DNA of 64,000 bases from Palsa-504 sp963808315 (lineage in GTDB: Bacteria; Actinomycetota; Actinomycetes; Streptosporangiales; Streptosporangiaceae), in NCBI GenBank assembly GCA_963808315.1, contig CAWEFK010000019.1, positions 1 to 64,000 of the forward strand. The letters run 5' to 3'. Below, in pieces: positions 1-9,017 of this stretch. Every line of letters starts with the position of its first letter. The stretch's first letter is position 1. Under the pieces are notes generated by a model that worked only from the letters and a program-made list of their open reading frames with translations, did no database searches and was not told the DNA's origin. Both the position numbers and the translations under genes were made by a program.

Positions 1-412
1 TCGCAACAATGTGAATGTGGTCCTCGCCATGCCGGACGGCGACCCAGCGGACAGCCTCGTCTTCCTGCCTGTACGGTGACAGGCCGGTGCGGTCCATCAC
101 GTCGTGCGCGATGCCGGCCCACTCGTCGTCGCTCAGCATCCGGTCTTCGGGTGCCGCGCGCATCGCGCAGTGCCACACCGGCCGCGCGTAGGCACGCTTG
201 CCGAGCGCGGCCTGCGGCTGCAGCAGCAGGCCCGCCAGCTTGGTGAAGTCGCGTTTGCCGTCGGCCCGTAGCGGGGGTTCCAGGTCAGCGGGGTGACGCC
301 AGCCTGCCACTATGTGGGGATCTGTATGTTCTTCCCGGCGTCCGGGACCAAAGAGGTAATAGAGCAACGGCTGGACGTGTTCCCCGCGCGGGGTGCTGAT
401 CTTCCCGATCAT
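1..412 (-). CDS. Relaxase / mobilization nuclease, N-terminal part, cut by the left window edge
   Basis: The reverse strand from an ATG at 412 reads 137 codons without a stop to the window edge. The protein opens MIGKISTPRGEHVQPLLYYL and continues with FGPGRREEHTDPHIVAGW. This is the usual start of actinobacterial MobA/VirD2-like relaxases, which nick the transfer origin and pilot the strand in conjugation. The metal-binding three-histidine motif is visible as HGEDHIH (H128, H132, H134). Tyrosines in the N-terminal region are candidates for the nucleophile. It lies 28 bases downstream of a mobC-like reading frame, the normal relaxosome order. Everything after residue 137 is outside the window, so I cannot tell whether the gene is complete. 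Confidence 0.88.
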   Translation of the reverse strand, partial: MIGKISTPRGEHVQPLLYYLFGPGRREEHTDPHIVAGWRHPADLEPPLRADGKRDFTKLAGLLLQPQAALGKRAYARPVWHCAMRAAPEDRMLSDDEWAGIAHDVMDRTGLSPYRQEDEAVRWVAVRHGEDHIHIVA

Positions 413-440
413 CCGGTCGCCGCCGCGGTCCTCGTGAACG

Positions 441-867
441 CTACCGCAGCGCTTTGCGTACCGCGTCGGCTACGGCGTCGAAGGGCCGGCGCGGCACAAG
501 CTGCCGGCGGCATAGGCGGGCAGGTCTCCGGTGGCCTGCCCGGTGGCGTTCAGCTTCGCGACCGCCTGGTTGAGGTTGGTGGCGATGTGGCGGACCAGCC
601 CGGCCGCGCGCATCAGCTCGATCAGCATCAGCTCCAGCGGGTCCTGGCCGCTGATCGTGGTGCCGTTCGCGGCGGCGTCCAGCGCCGCCTTGCGGCGTAC
701 GCTCGCCGGGCCATCCCCGCCCGCCCGGCCGCCTCCACGAGGATCGCGTACTCCTCGCCGGTCAGCGTGAACTCCACCACCCGGGTGCGCGGGACCGGCT
801 GCCGGGCCCGCCGCCGTCCCTGCCCGCCCAGACCGGCCAGGCTGCTGCCGCTGATGGTTCCTGGCAT
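441..867 (-). pseudogene. MobC-like relaxosome accessory protein, frameshifted
   Basis: Three reverse-strand frames join into one MobC-like protein. Residues 1-59 read to RRAYAA and contain RVVEFTLTGEEYAILVEAAG, a ribbon-helix-helix-like DNA-binding start. A second frame continues with ISGQDPLELMLIELMRAAGL and VRHIATNLNQAVAKLNATGQ, the MobC signature. A third frame ends FDAVADAVRKALR at a stop at 443-441. The breaks are near 690 (one base missing at an AAGG run) and near 500. MobC binds oriT and assists the relaxase that follows 28 bases later. The protein sequence is conserved across the breaks, so this is either a recent pseudogene or a gene with sequence errors. Confidence 0.75.
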
Positions 868-1600
868 GTGCTAATGCTCCCCGTCAGCCGCGCCCAATTC
901 CCGACCACCCTTGTTTTACCTCCCCGCCGATTCCCTTTCGGCGAGAGGTATTGCCGGGGCGGTGCCCCGGTGCAAGTATGTATGTTGGGACCGCGCCCGG
1001 TCCAGACGTAAAGGGGATATTAGCCCACATCTTGCTTCGCGGCCCTGACGGCCACCTTCATCTGATGCAGAAGGCGCTGGCTAATGGCGGTGCATTCCTT
1101 CTCCTCGCCGCTGACCTGACCGTCACCCAGACACGCCGGAAGCGAAGCTGGAGTTCTTGCTCCCGGCAAGAGCTCCGCCTCGATGCCGGGGTGGTCGGTC
1201 ACGCTGAACCCCAGGCCACCAGCGACCTGACCTGTGCCCGGTAAGGCGGGCGGGCACCGGGCCGGCCGGCAAGACCAGCCTGATGTCACCGGGCTAGTGC
1301 CGACCGGACCAAGCGGCGACCGGCCAGCTGGTATCTAAGCCGCGAGCGGGGACATATCCCAGGTTTACGTGTTCAAGCAAAAATATTTCTCGTCCTGGAT
1401 CGGTGCTATCCGGTAATGGTCGGTGTTGCTGCGTGTGGGTGGGTGATAGTCAGTGTTGCTCAGTCCGGTTTAACGAGGTCTATGTTGCCGCTCGGTGATT
1501 TGCCGGCGTCACCGGATAGGCGGTTATCTGAAACGGAAAGGAACGCCACGGCTGAGCACCCATCCGGCGCTAGAAGGACGGGGGAGATGACCTTTCCAGG
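868..1600. other. Gap with no confident gene
   Basis: Several short open frames overlap here on both strands, including an 89-codon reverse frame at 1289-1020. None has a recognisable domain, a good ribosome binding site and consistent third-position GC. The last 60 bases lead into the zinc-ribbon gene at 1601 and resemble the sequence before its second copy at 8655, so they are probably its translation initiation region. Confidence 0.5.
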
Positions 1601-1813
1601 ATGAGGATCACGCTGCACTCCCCGCTGGACTGCCCCGGCTGCGGCAGCAGGTTCGAGGGCGCGTGGGTCCCGGGCAAGGAGACCAGCGGCCAAGCCTGCC
1701 CGTCCTGCGGGGAGGTGTTCACCGCGACCTGGAAAGGCTGGACCTTCCTCCCGGAGGAGACGACGGTTACTCGAGGTGAGCTGTCCCTCTCACGTCTCCC
1801 TGGATCACGCTGA
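1601..1813 (+). CDS. Small zinc-ribbon protein, copy 1
   Basis: This 70-residue protein starts MRITLHSPLDCPGCGSRFEG and contains a second knuckle, CPSCGEVFTATW. The CPGC and CPSC pairs spaced about 22 residues apart fit a one-zinc ribbon. The function is unknown to me; such peptides often bind nucleic acid or partner proteins. A GGGGGAGATG-like initiation region precedes it. A second copy lies at 8655-8795, about 85 percent identical over the shared part. The last 14 codons overlap the 3' end of the recombinase remnant on the other strand, so the two genes are convergent and overlapping. Because copy 2 stops at residue 46, the extra tail here may be fortuitous. Confidence 0.6.
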   Translation: MRITLHSPLDCPGCGSRFEGAWVPGKETSGQACPSCGEVFTATWKGWTFLPEETTVTRGELSLSRLPGSR

Positions 1814-2245
1814 CCTGTTTCTTCGTAGCGTGGACCACGAACCCGTGCGAGGTCTGCCACGCGTCGCGCTCGGAGGCCGGGAGCGCCTGCTAGATATCGG
1901 CGTACAGGTCTCCGGTGAGCTGTTCTTCCCACCGGTCGGCTCGGCGGGCAGGGCCTTGAGCCGGTCCCGTTCGCCGCGGAGCCTGCGCACCTGTTCATCG
2001 AACTGCTCATCGGACATGACGTCCGGGTCCAGTGCCCTGATCCGGTAGCTGATCTCTTCCAGCTGGTCCTGGTAGTCGGTGCCCTTGATCAGGATGAGCC
2101 TCTTCACCGGGACACGGAACGTGGCGGCCATGATCTCGTCCACCGCGGCGTCCACCACCTTCATCCGCACCATGTTGCCGCACCCTTTGCGGCGGCTCCC
2201 CGTACCGGTGCACCGGTAATAACGACCTGCTGCCGGCCCGCGGGC
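1765..2245 (-). pseudogene. Remnant of large serine recombinase, C-terminal domain only
   Basis: The reverse strand encodes YYRCTGTGSRRKGCGNMVRM, then a coiled-coil-like segment (DQLEEISYRIRALDPDVMSD) and the end of a large serine recombinase. It is about 90 percent identical at DNA level to 12385-12845 in the intact recombinase of this window. The N-terminal resolvase and recombinase domains are missing and the last part is frameshifted near 1940. The homology stops at about 2245, just after the zinc-ribbon TYYRC motif. It is the trace of an earlier integration of a related element, or of a duplication, and cannot encode an active integrase. Confidence 0.85.
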
Positions 2246-2373
2246 GATGCGCATTGGCGCCTCACGTTCAACTCCCGCGACCACCTGCTCACCCTCGCCA
2301 GCGACCTCGGCGGTGAAGGAGCAACACCCCTGTTCTCACACGCAAGCTTGTCAAGAGTGATCTGCCACGGAGC

Positions 2374-2943
2374 GTGACTAACCCGCTTGGCGTGACTACT
2401 GTCGACCCGTTCAGAACGCTCAATACGAGTGTTGCGGTGCCCGATCCCCGGGCGCGCCGAGGAGTGCGTCACCGGCTGGCAGTGATCTTGGGCCTGGCCC
2501 TGTGCGCGGTGCTGGGCGGTGCCCGGTCGTTTACGGCGATCGCGGAATGGGCCGCCGATGCGGACCAGCTCACCCGGGGTGCGCTCGGTGTCATCGGCGT
2601 GGTCCCGTCTGAGTCCACGTTCCGGCGGACCCTACAGGTCCTGGATGTTGACGCCCTGGATGAGGCAGCGGGCAGATGGGCTCAGCGCACGGCCCCGGCT
2701 CCGCGGCGGCGGCGGGCGGTCGCCGTATGGACGGCAAGAGACTGCGCGGGTCAGATGTGGCCGATGGCCCGGGCCAGCATCTGCTGGCCCGGCCGGGGCC
2801 ACGAGCATGGCGTGGTCGTGGGCCAGGTCGCTGTCCAGGCCAAGACGAACGAGATCCCGCTGTTCACCACGTTGCTGAACCATGTTGACCTGGCCGGGGC
2901 GGTGGTGACCGGGCAGCCGATGATCACCCGAGACGGAGCCTGA
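2374..2943 (+). pseudogene. ISAs1-family transposase, degenerate and truncated
   Basis: The reading starts with PDPRARRGVRHRLAVILGLA and VPSESTFRRTL, the N-terminal DDE_Tnp_1-associated region of ISAs1-type transposases. The block DGKRLRGS follows in the next frame (2725-2790), then the original frame resumes with QAKTNEIPLFTTLL and HVDLAGAVVT. The catalytic domain beyond this point is absent and the frame ends at 2943. Two compensating frameshifts and a lost C-terminus make it inactive. I could not find terminal inverted repeats. Its right edge truncates the small gene that follows the HAD phosphatase on the other strand. Confidence 0.75.
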
Positions 2944-2949
2944 GGCTAA

Positions 2950-3156
2950 GTCGTGACTCGGGGCCGCATCGAACTCCGGGTGCATTGCCCGCAGTTCCAC
3001 CGCGGAGATCGAGCAACCACCATCCTCCAGGAGCGCTCCTAGGCTGCGCCAGTCGGTCAGGGACAGCCGCGCCCCGCTGATCAACGGCTCCAGCATCCCC
3101 TCACCTGCGGGCAGCAGATTCAGGCTCAGCCCGCTTCCGATCTGGATCCTTCTCAC
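2950..3156 (-). CDS. Small unknown protein at the end of the phosphatase operon, 3' end disrupted
   Basis: A GTG start at 3156 overlaps the TGA of the HAD gene by four bases (GTGA), a sign of translational coupling. The protein begins MRRIQIGSGLSLNLLPAGEG and continues LTDWRSLGALLEDGGCSISA, with no family I recognise. Sensible sequence persists to about residue 68 (HPEFDAAP). Beyond that the frame runs antisense through the ISAs1 remnant, so the natural C-terminus has probably been lost. It was most likely the last gene of the operon that starts at 7346. Confidence 0.5.
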
Positions 3157-3965
3157 GCCGGGAAGTCCCCGGAAAGCAGGTCCTCCAGAACGTCGGCGAC
3201 CCCGTCGTCAGAGTTGGAAGCACAGATGATGTCAGCCAACGCCTTCACTCCCGCGCTCGCGTTTCCCATGGCAACTCCGAAGCCAGCAAACTCAAGCAGT
3301 GGCACATCGTTGTCTTCGTCACCAAACGCGACCATCTCACCAGCCGGGATACCGTACCGGGATCCGATCATGGCGAGGGCCTTGGCCTTAGAGGTACCGA
3401 GCGGGACGAAGTCCACGAACTGCGGGACGCTGCTCGAAACCTCGTACTTCTCAGCGAAATCCGCGGACAATTTGCCGCGCATGTCCTTTACGACGTCGGG
3501 AGACCCCACGTAAGCACACTTGAAGACGGGAAGGTCACTCCAATCTACGGCGTTCAGGTCTTGCACCACGAAATCGACGTCGGGATTCTTAGTACGGTAC
3601 ATAGGGTCGTCTCGATTTGAGAGGATCTTATCCTGCAGGTAGATGAAAATTGGGCAATCAAACCGGTCGCCGCCCTTGATGATACCGATGGTCTCGGTCG
3701 GTGTGAACGTGTGGCGGTAAATCGTTTCGCCGCCATCGGCACGCATGACGAGGCCGCCGTTAAAGGCGATAGCATAATTCTCCGCCGTCGCCAGATCGAG
3801 CGCTTCTAGGTACTTTCTGATCCTATAGAAAGGGCGCGCCGTAGCGAGCACGACCTGGAACTCGTGCGCACGCCATTTCTGCAGGACCTTGGCGGTGCGT
3901 GCGGAGATTTTCTTCTCCGGCGTCAACAAAGTGCCGTCCAAATCGATAGCGGCTAGCCGATACAT
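3153..3965 (-). CDS. HAD-superfamily phosphatase, Cof type
   Basis: The 270-residue protein starts MYRLAAIDLDGTLLTPEKKI, the HAD motif I with nucleophile Asp8 and acid/base Asp10. Motif IV is GDEDNDVPLLEFAG, the usual metal site, and a C2-type cap fills the middle (about residues 85-185). Such enzymes dephosphorylate sugar phosphates, nucleotides or cofactors. It is 96 bases downstream of the P-loop kinase gene and overlaps the next small gene by four bases, so it is part of the operon 7346-2950. Codon use is less GC-rich than in the chromosome to the right, which fits the mobile element. The substrate cannot be inferred. Confidence 0.88.
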   Translation of the reverse strand: MYRLAAIDLDGTLLTPEKKISARTAKVLQKWRAHEFQVVLATARPFYRIRKYLEALDLATAENYAIAFNGGLVMRADGGETIYRHTFTPTETIGIIKGGDRFDCPIFIYLQDKILSNRDDPMYRTKNPDVDFVVQDLNAVDWSDLPVFKCAYVGSPDVVKDMRGKLSADFAEKYEVSSSVPQFVDFVPLGTSKAKALAMIGSRYGIPAGEMVAFGDEDNDVPLLEFAGFGVAMGNASAGVKALADIICASNSDDGVADVLEDLLSGDFPA

Positions 3966-4061
3966 TACGTTCGCACCTTTCTGTCGAGTGCAATAGGCCT
4001 GCGGTAGACCGGGCTTGCTTGCCTGTGTTCACAGGCCCACGCGCACTCTATTTTCCGCATT

Positions 4062-4547
4062 CTAGATGAGATCCTTTGAGTTGTCGAGTGCAATGAACAC
4101 GTTAGCCAGTTCCTGCAGGCGCGGCCTTGCACGTGACATCTTGTTATAGCTGTCCACGATCTTTGCCTGTGGTACTTCATACCAGCCAGTAGCCGCGCGA
4201 CGCCGTGCGCGCTTGACACATATCTGCGGTGTCTGAACTTCGAGAAATATGACGGTTAGCAAGTAGCTTTCCCGGCACTTGCCCAGTATGTCCCATTTCC
4301 ATGGGCTGGCAACGACGGTCTCCCAGGCAAAACTTTGCCTCTCGTCGATCAGCCTGGAAAGCCTCTCCTTGCAGAGGTTTCGTGCCCGGTCATAACGCTT
4401 ATTAGCGGAGCAACACTGGCACGTGATGAGGTATTGGAAGTACAGATCCGGATTGACGTACGGCACGGCGATCTCTGCCAGCAAGCTCGCTGTGATCAAG
4501 GTCTTGCCGCTTCCGATGGCACCGGTGATGAGGAAGCACGGCGGCAT
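4062..4547 (-). CDS. P-loop kinase, zeta-toxin/AAA-like
   Basis: The 161-residue protein begins MPPCFLITGAIGSGKTLITA, a Walker A motif. Then come NPDLYFQYL, ETVVASPWKWD and KRARRRAATGWYEVPQAKIV, which match the layout of zeta-toxin-like kinases and related small P-loop phosphotransferases. The start at 4547 is preferred because the upstream stop and this ATG form TGAtATG, giving tight coupling to the histidine phosphatase gene. An in-frame upstream ATG at 4604 lies inside that gene. It could phosphorylate a small molecule that the neighbouring phosphatases act on. No antitoxin-like gene is next to it, so a toxin role is less likely. Confidence 0.75.
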   Translation of the reverse strand: MPPCFLITGAIGSGKTLITASLLAEIAVPYVNPDLYFQYLITCQCCSANKRYDRARNLCKERLSRLIDERQSFAWETVVASPWKWDILGKCRESYLLTVIFLEVQTPQICVKRARRRAATGWYEVPQAKIVDSYNKMSRARPRLQELANVFIALDNSKDLI

Positions 4548-4548
4548 A

Positions 4549-5137
4549 TCATTCACCGGCGCCCCACAGCCTGACCCTAACGGTCTGACAATGGCTGATG
4601 TCACAGTGCTTGTATCCCCCGCCTGGCCGAGGATGGTGCCCCATGTTGACGTTCGCCGCCCACACCATGATCGACCGCGTGGCGACCACTACAACCTGGT
4701 GGCTCTCCCGGTAGCTGGCGAGAGTCGTTATCGTGCGGGTCCAGAACTCCAGCGGCGGCTCGATTTGCGGAATCTTGAGTTCGTGCGCTTCTATCTCAAG
4801 CTTCCGCCACCGCGCGAATAGGTGCGCGTACTCGGGATATAGTCTTTCCATCTCCTCCACAGTGAGACCGTCAATGACGCCCATGTCGGCGGGCGTTAGC
4901 TGTTCGTCGAGCACTCAGCGGGCACCGCAGGGTGGTGGCTATGATCTCGGCGGTCTCAATAGTCTGCATAGCAGGACAGGCTACTATTATTGGCGCCGAG
5001 ATCTGGGTAGCGAGTTCGCTTGCCAGCAGCGTCGCCTGTACCGTGCCTCGCTCGGTTAGCCCCGTTCCCTCGCCACCGGTGATACCTGTCAGGTTCTTCT
5101 TGCACTCGGCATGTCTGACAAAGATATATTCGGTCAT
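4549..5137 (-). pseudogene. Histidine phosphatase family protein, one frameshift
   Basis: An ATG at 5137 overlaps the previous stop by one base (TAATG). The protein opens MTEYIFVRHAECKKNLTG, the RHG-type catalytic histidine motif in the form RHAE, followed by GTGLTERG and QATLLASELA. After residue 75 the frame is broken by one extra base near 4915. The next frame continues VLDEQLTPADMGVIDGLTVE, the expected second half of the fold, and ends at 4549. The joined product is about 195 residues, normal for the family (phosphoglycerate-mutase-like phosphatases). It could be a pseudogene or a sequence error. There is no slippery heptamer to suggest programmed frameshifting. Confidence 0.75.
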
Positions 5138-5893
5138 TATGCCACGCCCTCCATAGTGCGAAACGTTTCTCCTATTAGCCTAAAGAGCGCATTCTTAGAA
5201 TCTCGTGAGATAAAGTTATGGTCCGCGTCAGGTACGGAAGAGTATGGAATATTAAGCGTCTCAGCTAGTGCCTTCGATTCTTCGAAAGGCGTCATCTCAT
5301 CACGCTCGGCGAAAATGGCCCGTGTCAGCCGCTTGACCACTGGGGGCAGCGCACGGGAGAGGACGGCGGAGCACAACGAAGGACCTGTGGCAATACGAGC
5401 CCCTTCGTCGCGTGGTGCCCGTTTCGGCCAGCTCACGCCATTCTTCGGCGCTCGAACGTCGCCACTCGGAGGAAGTTCTCGTTGCTCGGCGCGAATGGCG
5501 CGACCAGGGTGATGCCCTGCAAGCTTGAACTAACCGGGCCGCACAGCGCGATGTGGCAGCCCGCGCAGTGCGCGATCACGTGTAGGGGTACGTCTGCGTA
5601 CCGGGACTCCATCATGGTGAGCCGGCTACGTAGTCATCGAGGTGATGCCGGTACCTGACCGCCTCGATTCTGCCGTCGCTCTCTCCCATGCCACTGAAGT
5701 CCACACGGACGGTGGTAACCCCCTTGCTGCGCAACCACTCCGCGAGTTCAAAGTACAAGCGGTAGGGACCGATCCTGTTCGAGGAAAAGTAACCGTGCAA
5801 GATCAACGCCACGGTGTCGGCTGATCCGTGATGGATCATGCCACGAAGTGTTCCCGCAGCCCCTGGAATCTCCACGTATTCTATCCCGGTCAT
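5137..5893 (-). pseudogene. Alpha/beta hydrolase, split over three overlapping frames
   Basis: Three reverse frames form one alpha/beta hydrolase of about 250 residues. Frame one (5893-5612) has the strand and oxyanion region ALILHGYFSSN and VDFSGMGESDGR. Frame two (5615-5433) has the nucleophile elbow as AHCAGC, so the nucleophile would be Cys, as in dienelactone hydrolases, instead of Ser. Frame three (5436-5137) has FAERDEMTP and DADHNF, the likely Asp and His of the triad. The frames meet at ATGA (5615-5612) and GTGA (5436-5433). Its start overlaps the nucleotidyltransferase stop as ATGA. It is inactive as one chain unless the breaks are sequence errors. Confidence 0.72.
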
Positions 5894-6303
5894 GTCCCCA
5901 CTCCGCGGTGCTTGTCTAGGTAAAGTCGCACCGTTGCTATGTCTGCTAGGTCCTTCTGGCGTCCAAGTTCCTCCTTCTCGGCTACGACAGAGTCAAGAGT
6001 GGCGACCTGAATTCCTTGGTCAGTAACCCATGATGAGGGACGCCAATCCTTATAGCCGGTTATGCTGCCCGTAATGATGACCTTATCCCTGCCGCTGCGG
6101 CTCATCAGCGGAGCATAACCGGCATCGAGAAGTTGACCGAAGAGAATATCTGACAGCGCGAGATCGATATCTGAAGTTACACTTCGAACTCCATGCAATA
6201 CTAGTGCTGCGCCCATGATAACCCAGTAATCGCTGCGCGACAGGCCGGAATCCATGAGTGCCGCAACGATGTCGCCCCGCTTAAGAGACTGCCTGTCGGA
6301 CAT
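5890..6303 (-). CDS. Nucleotidyltransferase-fold protein, MNT/AbiEii-like
   Basis: The 137-residue protein contains WVIMGAALVLHGVRSVTSDI followed by DLAL. This is the G-x-AL-x10-DID metal-binding pattern of minimal nucleotidyltransferases that act on small molecules or as toxins/antitoxins. The C-terminus (VVAEKEELGRQKDLADIATV) is the helix found in AbiEii/DUF6036-like members. It starts the tightly coupled part of the operon, ending in an ATGA overlap with the alpha/beta hydrolase. No HEPN partner is next to it, which argues against an MNT/HEPN toxin pair. The substrate is unknown. Confidence 0.75.
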   Translation of the reverse strand: MSDRQSLKRGDIVAALMDSGLSRSDYWVIMGAALVLHGVRSVTSDIDLALSDILFGQLLDAGYAPLMSRSGRDKVIITGSITGYKDWRPSSWVTDQGIQVATLDSVVAEKEELGRQKDLADIATVRLYLDKHRGVGT

Positions 6304-6416
6304 TAATCAGCCTCCTGCTTACCCGATTGTATTCATCCAGAATGAAAGGAGTGTCAATCTTGGAGATATTATTGGCCGCGATGTTCATCAAGCCTTCCGC
6401 GGCCGGCACCGCCCCC

Positions 6417-7346
6417 TTATCGATCAAGATGCTTGCCCATGATGTAGCAGCAGCGGACAATGTTGTCGTAGTTCTGCGCAGCCTGGGCGAGCCGTAGCCC
6501 AGCCTGGCAGCTCGCGTATGCCCTATCCCGCGTCTCGGGGGTACCCATCTTCAGGTAGATGACTCCCTTCTCCCGGTAAATCTTTACCAGTCTATCCTTG
6601 TTAGTCTGAGAGGTTTCCGGAAATTGCTGCGCGAGGTCCGAGTATGCTTGAACTGCAGCGTCAAGGTGGTCGATCGCTTCCTGGTACTTATCATCTGTAT
6701 ACGCGACTTTTGACTCGGCGTACTCAATCGCCCCTATCGCTTCCAGTTTCTCGCGCGATGACTGCACCTGTTGCGCCGCGGCGATAGCACTGGTCAGCGC
6801 CCTGCGGGCGTTACCCGTATCGCCCTTGAATGAATAGCAGTTGGCCAGATTCCTGTAACCGCGTGAGACCAGGTAGTTCAGGCTGTGCTCCTCCGCGACC
6901 TTGATGCCTTGTTTGATATAGCTAATTCCTTGGCCAACGTCACCCAAGCCCATGATCGTATTACCAAGGTCCTCGATGAGAGTGCGCGCCAGCGTCTCAT
7001 AGTCATCTGTCTGCCGAGCAGCCACTTCGAGGAAGTGGCCAACCTCGACGCGCAGCCTCTTCCTGCTTGTGTACCAGAGGACCTCGGAAAGTGCTGTGCC
7101 TAGCTTGATGATCTCCGCCCAGCGTGAGTTGGATTCCGCATCCTTCATCATGGCGATGATTGAGTCAGTGTGTGTCGCAGCCGGCTGATGGATCTGAGTG
7201 GCAACAGCTAGGTCATTGGAAAGCGTCACAATGATACGAGCCATGGCTATGGCAAGGGATGCCGCGACAAAGAAAGGGAACGACGCGCCCAAACTCCAGG
7301 GCAACCTTACCTTGAAATGATCGAGAATCTCATAAATGACCCACAA
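6417..7346 (-). CDS. Membrane-anchored TPR-repeat protein
   Basis: The 309-residue protein has one or two hydrophobic segments at about residues 13-48 (ASFPFFVAASLAIAMARIIV). It is then all helical, with tetratricopeptide-like repeats such as VSRGYRNLANCYSFKGDTGN and DDKYQEAIDHLDAAVQAYSD. TPR domains bind protein or peptide partners. The start is a TTG at 7346; an in-frame TAA lies ten codons upstream, so no much longer form is possible. It is 113 bases ahead of the nucleotidyltransferase gene and probably the first gene of the operon. Codon use is markedly less GC-rich than in the chromosome, typical of acquired DNA. It may act as the sensor or scaffold of the cassette. Confidence 0.65.
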   Translation of the reverse strand: MWVIYEILDHFKVRLPWSLGASFPFFVAASLAIAMARIIVTLSNDLAVATQIHQPAATHTDSIIAMMKDAESNSRWAEIIKLGTALSEVLWYTSRKRLRVEVGHFLEVAARQTDDYETLARTLIEDLGNTIMGLGDVGQGISYIKQGIKVAEEHSLNYLVSRGYRNLANCYSFKGDTGNARRALTSAIAAAQQVQSSREKLEAIGAIEYAESKVAYTDDKYQEAIDHLDAAVQAYSDLAQQFPETSQTNKDRLVKIYREKGVIYLKMGTPETRDRAYASCQAGLRLAQAAQNYDNIVRCCYIMGKHLDR

Positions 7347-8654
7347 TGCGCGGACTGATCCAGAAGGAAATTATGGCATAGCGCCAGAACCTGCTTGGCC
7401 TGTACCAAGCCAAGATACCTCCCCTCTCCCCGTCATCGTTCGCACTGAATTCGACGACCCACCTAACTAGGGCATTGCTACAACTAGCGTCTCGTCCGTA
7501 AATCGTCCCATTCTGTTACGAGAGCCTCCGCTCAAGTGCTCCTCATGTCCTGCACGCAACGGCCCTGAGCAGTTGCCCTGGCGGAGGCGCTGTCCGTGCG
7601 CAGGGCTATCATTGGCAGTATCTCACCGGTTCCGACAACTTGCCCAGCCTTTACATGAGTTCGATTTCCGGGCTTTCAGGTGCAGATCTGATGAAAACGG
7701 AAGCCATCGTCGTTCGTTTCAATTGGCAATGACGTCATACCGGTAACTGACTTGGCCTCGCAGGGATTTACAGAAATTTGAAAGTTTGAGGTCTTTTGTC
7801 TGGTTGATTACGTTCGACGCGCCTGCATGATCGACGGCCGGGGCGGGTTTAGGCCAGTGCCATCACCGACCGTATGGCGGACACCGCGCAAGGCCCAGCC
7901 GTGCTCGGGCTTGTTCTGCTTCATCGGCGCCGAGCCCGCCACGAACTGGCTGACCGGATCGCTACCGGGGATGACGGTTTTATCTGGACCGACGTCCAGC
8001 TGACCGGCAATGACCTCGGACCGGCCCAGCCACGCTAGGACGGCGGCCAGCATTCCTGGTGTGTTCGTAGTCGGCGACCTCCATTCCGGCTCGATGAAGC
8101 GGGTCGCCGCAGGCGCCGGCGAAGGCGCCAGCGTCATCGTATCGGTACATAATGCTATCGCCGCGCTGGCCTAGCGGCCAAGGAACGCGGGCCGGGCCGC
8201 ATCGGTTGGGGTCTTAAGTACCAAGCCGAATCAAAGGTCATTTCCGCCCCCGCTCCGGCGAGAAGACTGGTTTTGAGCGTAGCCGAGTCACAGACTGCGA
8301 TGGAAATATTAGACGGACTGGACCGTACGCGCCCACCGCAGCCAGCGCATAGTTTGAGCTGTTTTTTTGGTAAGCATTCAGGTCCATTGAGGTGATCTTG
8401 GCAAGCGAGTGGGTGAATCTGATCAGGATCAGTCAGGTGCGCATTTCGGGGTTGCCGAATCTTGCCAGGTAGTGCCAGACTCCTTTGAGAGCTTTCTCGT
8501 CGTAGTCGCCAGTGCTGGGTGCTTCGCCGAGGATCCGGGATCGACGCGGGCCGTTCAATCCAGGACGTGAAACGCTTTCCGCAGCCGCTGATGTACCGGT
8601 CTCCCGCTCTGTACAGGTCTCCGGCTCGCCGGGGAGGGAGATGACCTTCCCGGG
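7347..8654. other. Gap of 1.3 kb without a confident gene
   Basis: This stretch is lower in GC and rich in stops. A 109-codon reverse frame at 8137-7808 and a reverse frame ending near 8433 (with KALKGVWHYLARFGNPEMRT at its end) may be gene fragments, but neither matches a family I know. The part just upstream of 7346 should hold the promoter of the TPR-led operon; I see no clear consensus boxes. The last 40 bases are the initiation region of zinc-ribbon copy 2. Confidence 0.5.
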
Positions 8655-8795
8655 ATGAGGATCACGCTGCACTCCCCGCTGGACTGCCCTGGCTGCGGCA
8701 GCAGGTTCGAGGGTGCATGGGTTCCCGGCAAGGAGACCGGCGAGCAGGGCTGCCCGTCGTGCGGGCGGGTGTTTACCGCGACGTGGGGAGGCTGA
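8655..8795 (+). CDS. Small zinc-ribbon protein, copy 2
   Basis: An ATG at 8655 opens a 46-residue protein, MRITLHSPLDCPGCGSRFEG, with the second knuckle CPSCGRVFTATW and a stop at 8793-8795. It is preceded by GGGGAGGGAG, a strong ribosome binding site. It matches copy 1 at 1601 closely, and the DNA similarity extends about 30 bases past the stop, then ends near 8826. In copy 1 the next homologous base belongs to the recombinase 3' end; here that end is 3.5 kb away at 12,384. The intervening DNA therefore looks like an insertion between two ancestral neighbours. The function is unknown. Confidence 0.6.
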   Translation: MRITLHSPLDCPGCGSRFEGAWVPGKETGEQGCPSCGRVFTATWGG

Positions 8796-9017
8796 ACGTT
8801 CACCCCAGAGCAGACACTTGTTGTCAGGAGCCAGGCTGCCTGGTTACGAGGTGGCACCGTCCAGGAGCGCGTCGGCAAGCCTAATGCGCCAGCGTGGACA
8901 CCAGCTACGGTCGTTATCCGCAGCGCCCAAACCGTTATTTCCGCGCAGGTCCAGTTCGCGTCCCACTTTCGTACTCGGTCCGGCATATCAAGGTCCGCCA
9001 TCTGCTCCTCGAAGAGC

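Noticed and set aside
1020..1289. Reverse 89-codon frame upstream of mobC
   Set aside because: Its C-terminal half looks protein-like, but I recognise no family and see no initiation site, so I left it as part of the gap.
4062..4547. Zeta-toxin of a toxin-antitoxin pair
   Set aside because: No epsilon-like antitoxin gene is adjacent and the gene is embedded in a metabolic-looking operon. A small-molecule kinase is more likely.
7808..8137. Reverse 109-codon frame in the element gap
   Set aside because: No domain, no good ribosome binding site and no neighbour coupling. It may be a fragment, but I cannot support it.
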